NCBI RefSeq assembly: GCF_001664485.1
Contig: NZ_CP013633.1
Location: 62,001-126,000 of the forward strand
DNA: 64,000 nt
Origin: Rhizobium sp. N324
Lineage (GTDB): Bacteria; Pseudomonadota; Alphaproteobacteria; Rhizobiales; Rhizobiaceae
Direction: 5' to 3'
In this document: positions 30,275 through 38,230 of the stretch, in pieces
How positions within the stretch are numbered: position 1 is the first letter of the stretch
How the letters are laid out: every line of letters begins with the position of its first letter
Program-made: the position numbers and the translations under genes
Notes under the pieces: generated by a model
The model's database searches: none
Seen by the model: only the letters and a program-made list of their open reading frames with translations
What the model was told of the DNA's origin: nothing

Positions 30275-31101
30275 ATATCATGATCACATCGGCCCTTGCG
30301 AGATCATCGATCTCTTCGCCCGCGCGCAAAGTCCTTCCGAAGGCCGCCACGCTCGCCCTCTGCCTGTTCCTTGCCGCCTGCAGCCAGGACGTGCTGACGG
30401 GACTCGATCAGCGCGATGCGCTGGATGCTCAGGTCCTGCTGGAACGCGCCGGCATCTCCGTCACCATGAAGAGCGAAAAGGGCGGGACCTATGCGATCGC
30501 CGCTGAATCAGCCGATCATGCCCGGGCGATCGAGTTGCTGGCGGGCGCCGGTCTGCCGCGTCAGTCGTTCGGAAATGTCGCCGAACTCTTTCCCGGCAAC
30601 GGCTTCCTTGTGACGCCTTACGAACAGAAAGCCCGGATGAGCTACGCCATCGAGCAGCAGCTTGCCGAAACGCTTTCCGGGCTTGACGGCGTGGCGACGG
30701 CGCGCGTCCATGTGGTGCTGCCGGAGGAGAACGGCCGCGGGCTCATCAAGGAGAAGGCGAGGGCGGCGGCCGTGCTGCAATATCGCCCCGGCGCCAATCT
30801 CAACGAGATCGACATGAAGAGCCGATCCGTTCTGGTCAACAGCATCCGCGACCTCTCATATGAAGATGTTTCGGTGGTGGTCAGCCCCTGGTCGGAGGTC
30901 GGCGCGCCGGCGGCTCCTGCCGTAGCCGCAGCGCCCGCCCCAGCGGCACCAGTGACGCCGGTACCCGCTGAAGCGCCATTCTCGATGGTGCAAAGCGCTC
31001 TCTCGGCTTTCAAGGGCCCCAATCTGGCCGTGATCGGCGCCATCGTTCTCGCCATCGGGGCATGCCTGCTGCTGCTATTGCCGCAGCGGAAGGAGCGCTG
31101 A
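30271..31101 (+). CDS. rhcJ: T3SS inner-membrane ring lipoprotein RhcJ (SctJ)
   Basis: 276 residues of the YscJ/FliF ring family. Lipoprotein signal with lipobox LAAC, acylated Cys37. Ring-building domain: VLLERAGISVTMKSEKGGTY, LPRQSFGNVAELFPGNGFLV, LSGLDGVATARVHVVLPEEN. A Pro/Ala linker precedes a C-terminal membrane helix (NLAVIGAIVLAIGACLLLLL) and basic tail. Start GTG 30271; an ATG at 30280 is possible. Confidence 0.93.
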   Translation: MNIMITSALARSSISSPARKVLPKAATLALCLFLAACSQDVLTGLDQRDALDAQVLLERAGISVTMKSEKGGTYAIAAESADHARAIELLAGAGLPRQSFGNVAELFPGNGFLVTPYEQKARMSYAIEQQLAETLSGLDGVATARVHVVLPEENGRGLIKEKARAAAVLQYRPGANLNEIDMKSRSVLVNSIRDLSYEDVSVVVSPWSEVGAPAAPAVAAAPAPAAPVTPVPAEAPFSMVQSALSAFKGPNLAVIGAIVLAIGACLLLLLPQRKER

Positions 31102-31103
31102 GC

Positions 31104-31733
31104 ATGCGCACGCCGCGTTCGGACGGCGAGGCGATCTCGGATGCGGCGAGGATCCGCAAAGCAGCGCTGCTTTCCGCGGATATGCTGACGGCCGCCCGAT
31201 GGGATGGGACCGCGCCGCTCCTTGCCGATGGGTCTACCCTGTCACCGCGGCTGTATCGGCGGCTTTTCACTGAGATCGCGGAAGCCCATGGCGACCCCGC
31301 CACATTTGCCGACGGCGCCCGCCGCCTGATTTCCATGGACGCGGGCGGACACGCAACGGCCGCGCTCCGGGCGGGCCTCGCCTATCATCTCGCAGCCTTC
31401 TGCCCCGCGGTCGATCGCCCGACCCTTGCGAGGCTCAAGGCCGTCTACGGCGAGGAAGCGGTCGCATTCGCCCTCGGCCACGCCGATCTTTCCACGGCAA
31501 CGCCGCCGCTTGATCTGTTGAGCGAGCAGGCAAGGCATGTCGTCGAGGCCGATGGCTGGTCGATGCTGACGCTTCTGGCAGACGAATACCGGATCTCTGC
31601 AGCATGGCGGTGGGCGGGCTGGCGCGACATGGCCGAAAACGGCTCGGCTTCCCTCTTGAAGAGCCCGGCGCTCGTTCTGGCGACGGCCGCTGTCGACGAG
31701 GTCGCCTCCATACAGGAAGGCGCCGGACGATGA
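31104..31733 (+). CDS. nolU: T3SS protein NolU (SctK)
   Basis: 209 residues. SctK proteins link the cytosolic C-ring pods to the inner ring. Identified mainly by position between rhcJ and nolV and by size; internal sequence (YHLAAFCPAVDRPTLARLKA VYGEEAVAFAL) fits weakly conserved SctK. Start 31104 follows AAGGAG, 2 bp after the rhcJ stop. Its stop overlaps the ATG of nolV. Confidence 0.75.
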   Translation: MRTPRSDGEAISDAARIRKAALLSADMLTAARWDGTAPLLADGSTLSPRLYRRLFTEIAEAHGDPATFADGARRLISMDAGGHATAALRAGLAYHLAAFCPAVDRPTLARLKAVYGEEAVAFALGHADLSTATPPLDLLSEQARHVVEADGWSMLTLLADEYRISAAWRWAGWRDMAENGSASLLKSPALVLATAAVDEVASIQEGAGR

Positions 31734-32293
31734 GCTCGGGATTTGCACGCCACGACCGCATCATTCCGGCGGAGAGTTTCGGCCAGATCAGAGAGGCGGC
31801 GCACATTCTGGAGGCCGCCCGCCAGGACGCCGCCCAATCGCAGGCGACACTTGCCGTCGCCAGCGAGCAGGCCGCCCAAAACGGCTATCGCGACGGGTTC
31901 GAACAAGGCGTTCGCGATGCCGCCGCACGGCTTGCCGCCTCGCTCGGAAAAGCCGAACAGGAAATTGCCCATCTCGATAGCTGGGTCGAGGCGGTGGTTC
32001 TGAAATCGGTCGGATTGATCCTCGGATCGATGGAGGCCGACGAGCGCACGAGGCGATTGGTCCGCCACGCCATATCCCAGACCGCTGAGGCCCAGCAGAT
32101 CGCCCTGCATGTCGCCCCCGACGATGCCGCCATGATCGCCCGGGCAATTGCGGATATCGATCATCGCATCACTATCGAGACGGATCCGCTGATGTCTGCC
32201 GGCGAGATTATTCTGGAGACGTCGGCGGGACGAAGCCAGATCGGCTTGAAAGACCAGCTCGCCACCGTGATCGAGGCCCTCGTCCATGGTTGA
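31730..32293 (+). CDS. nolV: T3SS stator protein NolV (SctL)
   Basis: 187 residues of the SctL/FliH family, which dimerises and regulates the SctN ATPase. Ala/Gln-rich helical N-terminal half (EAARQDAAQSQATLAVASEQ), then HLDSWVEAVVLKSVGLILGS and a C-terminal GRSQIGLKDQLATVIEALVHG. Start 31730 overlaps the nolU stop (ATGA); a longer frame to 31604 is out of keeping with the family. Confidence 0.85.
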   Translation: MSSGFARHDRIIPAESFGQIREAAHILEAARQDAAQSQATLAVASEQAAQNGYRDGFEQGVRDAAARLAASLGKAEQEIAHLDSWVEAVVLKSVGLILGSMEADERTRRLVRHAISQTAEAQQIALHVAPDDAAMIARAIADIDHRITIETDPLMSAGEIILETSAGRSQIGLKDQLATVIEALVHG

Positions 32294-33605
32294 CGCGTTG
32301 CTTCGGATGGAGCGGACACTCGAACAAACGGACGTGCGGCGGCAGAGCGGGCGCGTAAAGAGTGTTTCGGGCCTGCTGGTGCGAGCGCTGATCCCCTCGG
32401 TCAGGATCGGCGAGCTTTGTGAACTGCATGAGCCGGGTAGGGGTCGCATCGGCCTTGCCGATGTCGTCGGCATCGACGGCGAGACGGCGCTTCTCTCGCT
32501 TCACGGCGAAACCCGCGGCATCTCCCAGCGCACGGAAATCGTCCCGACCGGCCGGGAACCGGCCGCTGCCGTCGGCAATTTCCTGCTCGGCGCGATCGTC
32601 GACGCACATGGCAATATCCTGCGTCCCTCCGCCAACCCCGCCGGCGAGGACGCGCGTTTCCTGCAGCCGCTCTACGGCCAGCCGGTCGATCCTCTGTCGC
32701 GGCGCCCCATCCGCCAGCCGTTTACCTCGGGGATTGCCGCCCTGGACGGATTGCTGACCTGCGGCCAGGGCCAGCGCATCGGTATTTTCGGCGCGCCTGG
32801 CGCCGGCAAGTCGACGCTGGTGTCCCAGATCGTCGCCAACAACAAGGCCGATGTGATCGTCTGCGCCCTGGTCGGCGAACGCGGACGCGAGGTCGGCGAA
32901 TTCGTTGCCGGCAACATGCCGGAAGGCGTCCCCTCGAATGTGGCGCTGGTTGTCGCCACATCCGATCGCCCGGCGCTGGAGCGGTTCAAGGCGGTGATGA
33001 CGGCAACGGCGATCGCCGAATATTTTCGCGAGCAGGGAAAACATGTGCTGCTCGTCATCGATAGCGTCACCCGCATGGCCCGCGCCTTGCGCGAAGTGGG
33101 GCTTGCTGCCGGCGAACCGCCGGTGCGACGCGGCTTTCCGCCTTCCGTATTTGCCGTCCTGCCGCAAATCTTCGAGCGCGCCGGCAACAGCGCAAACGGC
33201 ACGATGACAGCTTTCTATACGGTCCTCGTCGAAGGTGAAGAGCAGGACGATCCGATTGCCGAAGAAACCAGATCGCTGCTGGACGGCCATATCGTGCTCT
33301 CCGACAAGATTGCCAGGGCGGGCAATTTTCCGGCGATTGATGTGCTGGCCAGCCGAAGCCGGACGATGAGCGCGGTGGTGAGCGAGAGCCATCGCCAGGC
33401 AGCCGAGAGGCTGCGCGCCCTGCTGGCCCTCTATGACGAGGTGGAACTGCTGATCCGCGTCGGCGAATATCGCCAGGGGCGCGATGCCGCCGTCGACGAG
33501 GCCGTCGCCAAACACGGGCTCATCCAGCGCTTCCTGTTTGACGGCCAAGGCAAGCCGCAGCCGTTCGGCGCGATCGTCGAAGCGCTCGAGGAGCTTGTCC
33601 GATGA
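32286..33605 (+). CDS. rhcN: T3SS ATPase RhcN (SctN)
   Basis: 439 residues, hexameric ATPase that unfolds substrates and strips chaperones. Walker A GAPGAGKST at about 169-177, Walker B LLVIDSVTRMARALRE, and the SctN/FliI segment GYPPSVFAVLPQIFERAGN-like GFPPSVFAVLPQIFERAGNS. Full length and intact. Start overlaps nolV by 8 bp, stop overlaps rhcQ, indicating translational coupling. Confidence 0.96.
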   Translation: MVDALLRMERTLEQTDVRRQSGRVKSVSGLLVRALIPSVRIGELCELHEPGRGRIGLADVVGIDGETALLSLHGETRGISQRTEIVPTGREPAAAVGNFLLGAIVDAHGNILRPSANPAGEDARFLQPLYGQPVDPLSRRPIRQPFTSGIAALDGLLTCGQGQRIGIFGAPGAGKSTLVSQIVANNKADVIVCALVGERGREVGEFVAGNMPEGVPSNVALVVATSDRPALERFKAVMTATAIAEYFREQGKHVLLVIDSVTRMARALREVGLAAGEPPVRRGFPPSVFAVLPQIFERAGNSANGTMTAFYTVLVEGEEQDDPIAEETRSLLDGHIVLSDKIARAGNFPAIDVLASRSRTMSAVVSESHRQAAERLRALLALYDEVELLIRVGEYRQGRDAAVDEAVAKHGLIQRFLFDGQGKPQPFGAIVEALEELVR

Positions 33606-34621
33606 ATATCGCCGCGCCCGCATGGCCCCGGTCGTCGATGGCCGAGGGCTTCTTTTCCCGTTCGGGCACGACGATGCGCGCCGCCTGGCAAATTCCGGTC
33701 CGGGAGCAGACACTTTCCGTTCGCCCACTGTCCCCCGATATCGCAGCCGGGCGGATAGCCGATCCGGTCGGCATTCTCTGCCGCGTCGGCGAACGGCAGC
33801 AGATGCTGATTGCTTCGGCCGGCGCATTGCGGTTGCTGGCCGAAAGGCTGGAACCACTGCTCCTCTGGGAAAAACTGTCGCCGCATGAACAGGCTGCGGT
33901 GGTCGAACATCAGTTCGCCGAGGCTTTCGAGGCAATCGAGAACAAGATCGGCATCAGCCTGTCGCTGCTGCAGATCGGCGCCGAGCCGCTGGCGGATGTC
34001 AGCGGCAATTTCGGCTTCGACATCGGCTGGCACGGCATGAGCCTGCTCTTGAGCGGCCGCTTCGATGAAACCGCCCTTGCCGGGCTGGTCGGTTGGGCAA
34101 GCCGCCTGCCGCGCCGCACGCTCAATGCCCTGACGACGGCGGTCAACATCCGGCGCGGTTATGCCGTGCTGTCGGTCGGTGAGGTCAAATCCCTGCGGTT
34201 GGGGGACGGGATCGTCATCGATGGGGGGGCACCGGAGACCGTGATCGCGATCATGGGTGAACGTTACCTTGCAACCTGCATGCGATCGGACAAAGGCGCG
34301 GTCCTCACCGAACCACTCCTGTCGACGCCAACCGGACCAATGAGGCATTTCATGACGAATGAAACCGTCGATCAGGAATTGCAGGGCGAGCCGCGTCCGT
34401 CGCCCGTCGACAGCATCCCGATCAAGCTGGTCTTCGATGCAGGACGGCTGGAACTGCCGCTGCGCACACTCGAGACGATCGGTGAAGGCTATGTGTTCAA
34501 CCTCGACAGGCCATTGTCGGACGCCGTCGATATCATCGCCCAGGGCCGCATTATCGGACGGGGCGAAATCATTTCCGTGGATGGGTTGAGCGCCGTTCGC
34601 GTCACGGCGCTGCACGACTGA
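33602..34621 (+). CDS. rhcQ: T3SS C-ring protein RhcQ (SctQ)
   Basis: 339 residues. Two surface-presentation (SPOA) regions: LPRRTLNALTTAVNIRRGYA VLSVGEVKSLRLGDGIVID in the middle and IPIKLVFDAGRLELPLRTLE ... LDRPLSDAVDIIAQGRIIGRGEII at the end, the latter typical of FliN/SctQ C-domains. It lies directly after rhcN; in most rhizobial loci an SctO gene (y4yJ) sits between them, here found at 42223. Confidence 0.9.
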   Translation: MNIAAPAWPRSSMAEGFFSRSGTTMRAAWQIPVREQTLSVRPLSPDIAAGRIADPVGILCRVGERQQMLIASAGALRLLAERLEPLLLWEKLSPHEQAAVVEHQFAEAFEAIENKIGISLSLLQIGAEPLADVSGNFGFDIGWHGMSLLLSGRFDETALAGLVGWASRLPRRTLNALTTAVNIRRGYAVLSVGEVKSLRLGDGIVIDGGAPETVIAIMGERYLATCMRSDKGAVLTEPLLSTPTGPMRHFMTNETVDQELQGEPRPSPVDSIPIKLVFDAGRLELPLRTLETIGEGYVFNLDRPLSDAVDIIAQGRIIGRGEIISVDGLSAVRVTALHD

Positions 34622-35274
34622 TGGGACAGAGCTTTCCTCTTGCCCAGAGCCTCGCGGCAATGGCGGCGATCTCGATGCTGCCGGTCATTGCCGTGATCGC
34701 AACCTCCTTCACCAAGATTTCGGTCGTCCTGCTGATCGTGCGCAACGCGATCGGCATCCAGCAGACGCCGCCGAATCTCCTGGTCTTTGCGATTGCCATC
34801 GTGCTCTCGGCCTTCGTGATGAACCCGGTGCTGCAAAACAGCTGGCAATTGCTGCTCGCCCATAGCGGCGATTTCGGCACGGTCAGTGGCATGGCGGACG
34901 GCATGATCAAAGTGGCGGCGCCGCTGAAGGATTTCATGCTGAAATTTTCCGACGCCGAGGTGCGCGACTTTTTCGTGCAGGCGTCGCAGAAGATCTGGGC
35001 GAATGCGCCGGCTACCCCCATTGCCTCCGACGATATCACCGTGCTGACGCCGAGCTTTCTCGTTTCGGAACTGACGCGGGCCTTCGAAATCGGATTTCTG
35101 ATCTATCTGCCCTTCCTGATGATCGACTTCGCCGTCTCCGCCATTCTGGTGGCGCTCGGCATGCAGATGATGTCCCCGACCGTGGTGTCGACACCGCTGA
35201 AGCTGCTGCTGTTCGTCTCGATCGACGGCTGGCGGCGATTGCTGGAAGGTCTGGTGCTATCCTATGCGCAGTGA
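34621..35274 (+). CDS. rhcR: T3SS export apparatus RhcR (SctR)
   Basis: 217 residues, FliP/SctR family. Signature VIATSFTKISVVLLIVRNAI GIQQTPPN, the LTPSFLVSELTRAFEIGFLI YLPFLMIDFAVSAILVALGM region, and membrane helices at both ends. Part of the R5S4T1 core export gate. Start overlaps the rhcQ stop by one base. Confidence 0.96.
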   Translation: MGQSFPLAQSLAAMAAISMLPVIAVIATSFTKISVVLLIVRNAIGIQQTPPNLLVFAIAIVLSAFVMNPVLQNSWQLLLAHSGDFGTVSGMADGMIKVAAPLKDFMLKFSDAEVRDFFVQASQKIWANAPATPIASDDITVLTPSFLVSELTRAFEIGFLIYLPFLMIDFAVSAILVALGMQMMSPTVVSTPLKLLLFVSIDGWRRLLEGLVLSYAQ

Positions 35275-35339
35275 GCATCGCGCCTTCACGAAAGCCCCGG
35301 TTCGAGCGCCTGCCGCGCCCACGCGAAAGGCCTGCCGTC

Positions 35340-35609
35340 ATGGGTGAAGACCAGGTCGCAGCCGAAATCGGCATGTCCGTCATGGCGACCTTCGCCTTGG
35401 CCGGCCCCATTCTGGGCCTGGCCGCGCTTCTCGGGCTGATCATCGCCATTTTCCAGGCGGCAACGCAAATCCAGGAGCAGACCATCGCGCAGATCGTCAA
35501 GATTTTCGTGATCTCCATCACCCTGCTGCTGTTCGGCCGGGTGCTGGCAACGCCGCTGATCGAACATTCCGTTCATATCCTCAACGACTTCCCGACAATG
35601 GTTCAGTGA
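35340..35609 (+). CDS. rhcS: T3SS export apparatus RhcS (SctS)
   Basis: 89 residues from the ATG at 35340, the usual SctS size, with two helices (VMATFALAGPILGLAALLGL IIAIFQAATQIQEQT and IVKIFVISITLLLFGRVLAT). An in-frame GTG at 35271 overlapping the rhcR stop would add 23 basic, proline-rich residues not found in the family. Translation could be coupled through the GTG, but the protein core begins MGEDQVAAEIG. Confidence 0.9.
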   Translation: MGEDQVAAEIGMSVMATFALAGPILGLAALLGLIIAIFQAATQIQEQTIAQIVKIFVISITLLLFGRVLATPLIEHSVHILNDFPTMVQ

Positions 35610-35619
35610 GGCGGGGCGG

Positions 35620-36429
35620 ATGGGGCCGGATCATCTTCCGCTCGTCGGCATCGAGGTCGCGGCACCGGCCGCAGCCATGCTCGGCGCCGCCCGCGCGCTC
35701 GGGATTCTGCTGATCTTCCCGATCTTCTCGCTGTTCAGCATCGTCGGTATCTTACGTTTCGGCTTGGCAATCGGCCTTTCGGCGCCCTCCGTCGCCTTCG
35801 CCTATTCGGTGCTGGCTATCGGAGATACGTCCTGGTTCGATCTGGCCGCCCTTTCGATGAAGGAACTTTGCTTCGGGGCGCTTGTCGGCATGGGGCTCGG
35901 CATTCCCTTCTGGGCGGCCCAGGCGGCGGGTGATATGACCGATGTCTATCGCGGTGCCAATGCCGCCAATCTCTTCGACCAGATCAACGCACTGGAAACC
36001 GCGCCGCTCGGTTCGCTGATGATGTCGATCGCCCTGGTGATTTTCGTCAGCGCCGGCGGCATCATCGATCTGGTCGCGATCTTCTACAAGTCGTTCGAAC
36101 TCTGGCCGCTCTTCAAGCTCATGCCCGCCATGCCCGAGGATCCGCTCGACATGATCCTCGGTGTTTTCGGCCGGCTGTTCAAAGCGGCCGGATTGCTTGC
36201 CGCCCCGTTCATGATCGTCACCTGCGCGCTCGAATTGTCGCTGGCCTTCGTTGGCCGCTCGTCGAAACAATTCCCGCTGAACGATAGCCTGCCGGCCATC
36301 AAGAACTTCGCGGTCGTGGTCATTCTTGTCATCTACACGGCCTTCATCTCCAGTTATTTCCACGATCTCTGGATCGATGGATTCAATGAGGTGAAAGCCA
36401 TGCTGGAGGTGACCCATGGCCAAAAATGA
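35620..36429 (+). CDS. rhcT: T3SS export apparatus RhcT (SctT)
   Basis: 269 residues, FliR/SctT family with about six membrane helices. Visible family features: ARALGILLIFPIFSLFSIVG, MKELCFGALVGMGLGIPFWA AQAAGDMTDVYRG and the LEWLLRKFAPQ-like stretch LSLAFVGRSSKQFPLNDSLP. Start follows GGCGGGGCGG. Its end overlaps rhcU by 14 bp. Confidence 0.94.
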   Translation: MGPDHLPLVGIEVAAPAAAMLGAARALGILLIFPIFSLFSIVGILRFGLAIGLSAPSVAFAYSVLAIGDTSWFDLAALSMKELCFGALVGMGLGIPFWAAQAAGDMTDVYRGANAANLFDQINALETAPLGSLMMSIALVIFVSAGGIIDLVAIFYKSFELWPLFKLMPAMPEDPLDMILGVFGRLFKAAGLLAAPFMIVTCALELSLAFVGRSSKQFPLNDSLPAIKNFAVVVILVIYTAFISSYFHDLWIDGFNEVKAMLEVTHGQK

Positions 36430-37213
36430 CGATACCGAGGAAAAAACCCTGCCGCCGAGCCGGGTGAAGCTCGATCGGCTCCGCCGCGAGGGCCAGGTTC
36501 CCCGCTCGAAGGAAATCCCGGTTGCGATCTCCGTTCTTGCCATCGCCGTCTACGTCACCTGGGGCTTGCCTGATATCCTCGAGGATTTCACCCGCAGTTT
36601 CGATAGCGGCCTGCAGTCCGCCGGACGGGCCGACCTCTCCGACGCCGTCACTGTCGGCTTGAGCGAAACCGGCGTGGCGCTGCTCGATCTCATCTGGCTG
36701 CCGCTTGCCATGGGTCTTGCCGCGACCATCCTGGTGTCGATCCTCGACGGGCAGGGGTTTCCCGTATCGTTCAAACATATGAGCTTCGATTTCACCCGGC
36801 TCAATCCGTTCGAGGGCATCAAGAGGCTTTTTTCGCTCGCGAGCATCGCCGAGTTCGTCAAGGGGCTCGTCAAGTTTGTCCTGCTCGCCGCCGCCGGCGG
36901 CGGTGCGATCCTCTATTTCCTCAACAGCATATTCTGGTCGCCTCTTTGCGGAGAAGCATGCACGCTCTCCACGACAGCCCATCTCCTCGGCTCGATCCTC
37001 GTCATTGCCGCCGGCATCATGGTGGCGGCGGCGTTTTTCGATATCCGCATTTCGCGCGCGTTGTTCAGGCACGAACACCGCATGACCAAGACCGAGGCGC
37101 GGCGCGAATACAAGGATACCCAGGGGGACCCGAAGCTTAAATCGGCGCGCCGGCAGATCGGCGCAGAAATGCGCAGCAGCCCGCCGCGCAGGCAAGGGCC
37201 ACACCAGAAATGA
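36416..37213 (+). CDS. rhcU: T3SS switch protein RhcU (SctU), lacking the NPTH domain
   Basis: 265 residues. FlhB/SctU membrane part is complete: EKTLPPSRVKLDRLRREGQV PRSKEIP, four membrane helices, FKHMSFDFTRLNPFEGIKRL, and the linker HRMTKTEARREYKDTQGDPK LKSARRQIGAEM. Family members (about 350 residues) continue into a cytosolic domain that cleaves itself at NPTH and sets substrate order. Here the reading ends MRSSPPRRQGPHQK with a stop, and no NPTH is found in any frame before hrpW. A terminator starts at the stop codon. Confidence 0.93.
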   Translation: MAKNDDTEEKTLPPSRVKLDRLRREGQVPRSKEIPVAISVLAIAVYVTWGLPDILEDFTRSFDSGLQSAGRADLSDAVTVGLSETGVALLDLIWLPLAMGLAATILVSILDGQGFPVSFKHMSFDFTRLNPFEGIKRLFSLASIAEFVKGLVKFVLLAAAGGGAILYFLNSIFWSPLCGEACTLSTTAHLLGSILVIAAGIMVAAAFFDIRISRALFRHEHRMTKTEARREYKDTQGDPKLKSARRQIGAEMRSSPPRRQGPHQK

Positions 37214-37246
37214 AAAGCGGGAGCTTGAGGCGCCCGCTTTTTCTTC
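37214..37246 (+). terminator. Terminator between convergent rhcU and hrpW
   Basis: Stem AAAGCGGG (37214-37221) and CCCGCTTT (37233-37240) followed by ttcttc; the reverse strand also has a T-rich tail, so it may serve both operons. It starts one base after the rhcU stop, as if the operon end was tidied around the shortened gene. Confidence 0.75.
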
Positions 37247-37273
37247 ACTTTGTCATCCCGGTGCTCAAGCGTC

Positions 37274-38197
37274 TCAGACGCCCGACTGGTTGTCACCCAC
37301 ACGCGTCCAGTTCTTCACTTTGTCCAGCGTGATATCGGACAGGAACGTCACGCTGGCAAGCGAGCTATCGGTGCGGAAGACGTTGCTGCCGTTGGAGAAC
37401 GCCCCGCCATCGATGGTGACGTCGGCGTCGATCTGCTTGCCGCCATTGGTGCGCACGAGCGTGGTGAAGCCGTCAGCGACGAAATCCTTCAGATAGAAAT
37501 GCGTATCGGCATTGATCTGGAAAATCTTGTCGGTTGCGCCCTTGGCCGAACCGCCGAGAATGGTGACGTCGCCGGCGCTTTTTACCGTCAGCGCATCCTC
37601 GCCGACATTCTGCCAATTGACGTTTTCGAGCGTCGCGCCGCCATAGACGTGAATGCCGTCGGCGCCATTCTCGCCGAGATCGACATTCTTGAGCGTGGCG
37701 CCGTTCTTGAGAATGAACAGCGGCGATTGGGTTTCGGACTGGCCGCCATCGCCGAGCTTGGACGAGGCCGTATAGGTCGCGCCCTTGCCGTCGAACACGC
37801 CACCATCCACGACGATCGGCTCATTGACGACGATGACGCTGCCCTCTTTCGAGAGGTCGGGTTTTTCCGTCGTGGTCTGCAAAGTCGTGGCCTGTTTCTC
37901 GTCGGATGGATCCGCCTTCTTGGAGTCGGACTGCCAGTTGATGTGCTTGCGCAGCACATCCTTGGGATCGGAATCCATGCCGTTTTCCGACGTTTCCCGC
38001 GACTTCGGCACATAGGAGGTCAGCATCGGCGGGTTACCGGAGAAATCTTCGAAGGGCGAGACCTTGCGGGTTCGGATGGCGGTGAAATCCGTGTCGGCCC
38101 TATTGCTGCCGCCAAGGCAACCGGACTCAAGGTCGAAACGGGAGGTTCTGTCGAAGTCTATGGGCCTTTGTCCATCTACGCCACACATTGCATTCAT
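37274..38197 (-). CDS. hrpW: HrpW-like protein with pectate lyase domain
   Basis: 307 residues. The C-terminal 180 residues form a PL3-type pectate lyase parallel beta-helix: IVVNEPIVVDGGVFDGKGAT, LFILKNGATLKNVDLGENGA DGIHVYGGATLENVNWQNVG EDALTVKSAGD. The N-terminal 120 residues are polar, without a Sec signal, as in HrpW harpins secreted by T3SS. Likely released towards the plant wall. Start 38197 or 38188; the second is better spaced from GGGG. Last gene of the sctD-rhcV operon, 33 bp after rhcV. Confidence 0.88.
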   Translation of the reverse strand: MNAMCGVDGQRPIDFDRTSRFDLESGCLGGSNRADTDFTAIRTRKVSPFEDFSGNPPMLTSYVPKSRETSENGMDSDPKDVLRKHINWQSDSKKADPSDEKQATTLQTTTEKPDLSKEGSVIVVNEPIVVDGGVFDGKGATYTASSKLGDGGQSETQSPLFILKNGATLKNVDLGENGADGIHVYGGATLENVNWQNVGEDALTVKSAGDVTILGGSAKGATDKIFQINADTHFYLKDFVADGFTTLVRTNGGKQIDADVTIDGGAFSNGSNVFRTDSSLASVTFLSDITLDKVKNWTRVGDNQSGV

Positions 38198-38230
38198 CCC
38201 CAGTTGGTCTCGTCTACTTCACTTGCTCTA

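Noticed and set aside
32208..33935. A 575-codon leftward frame opposite rhcN and rhcQ
   Set aside because: Shadow of two certain T3SS genes.
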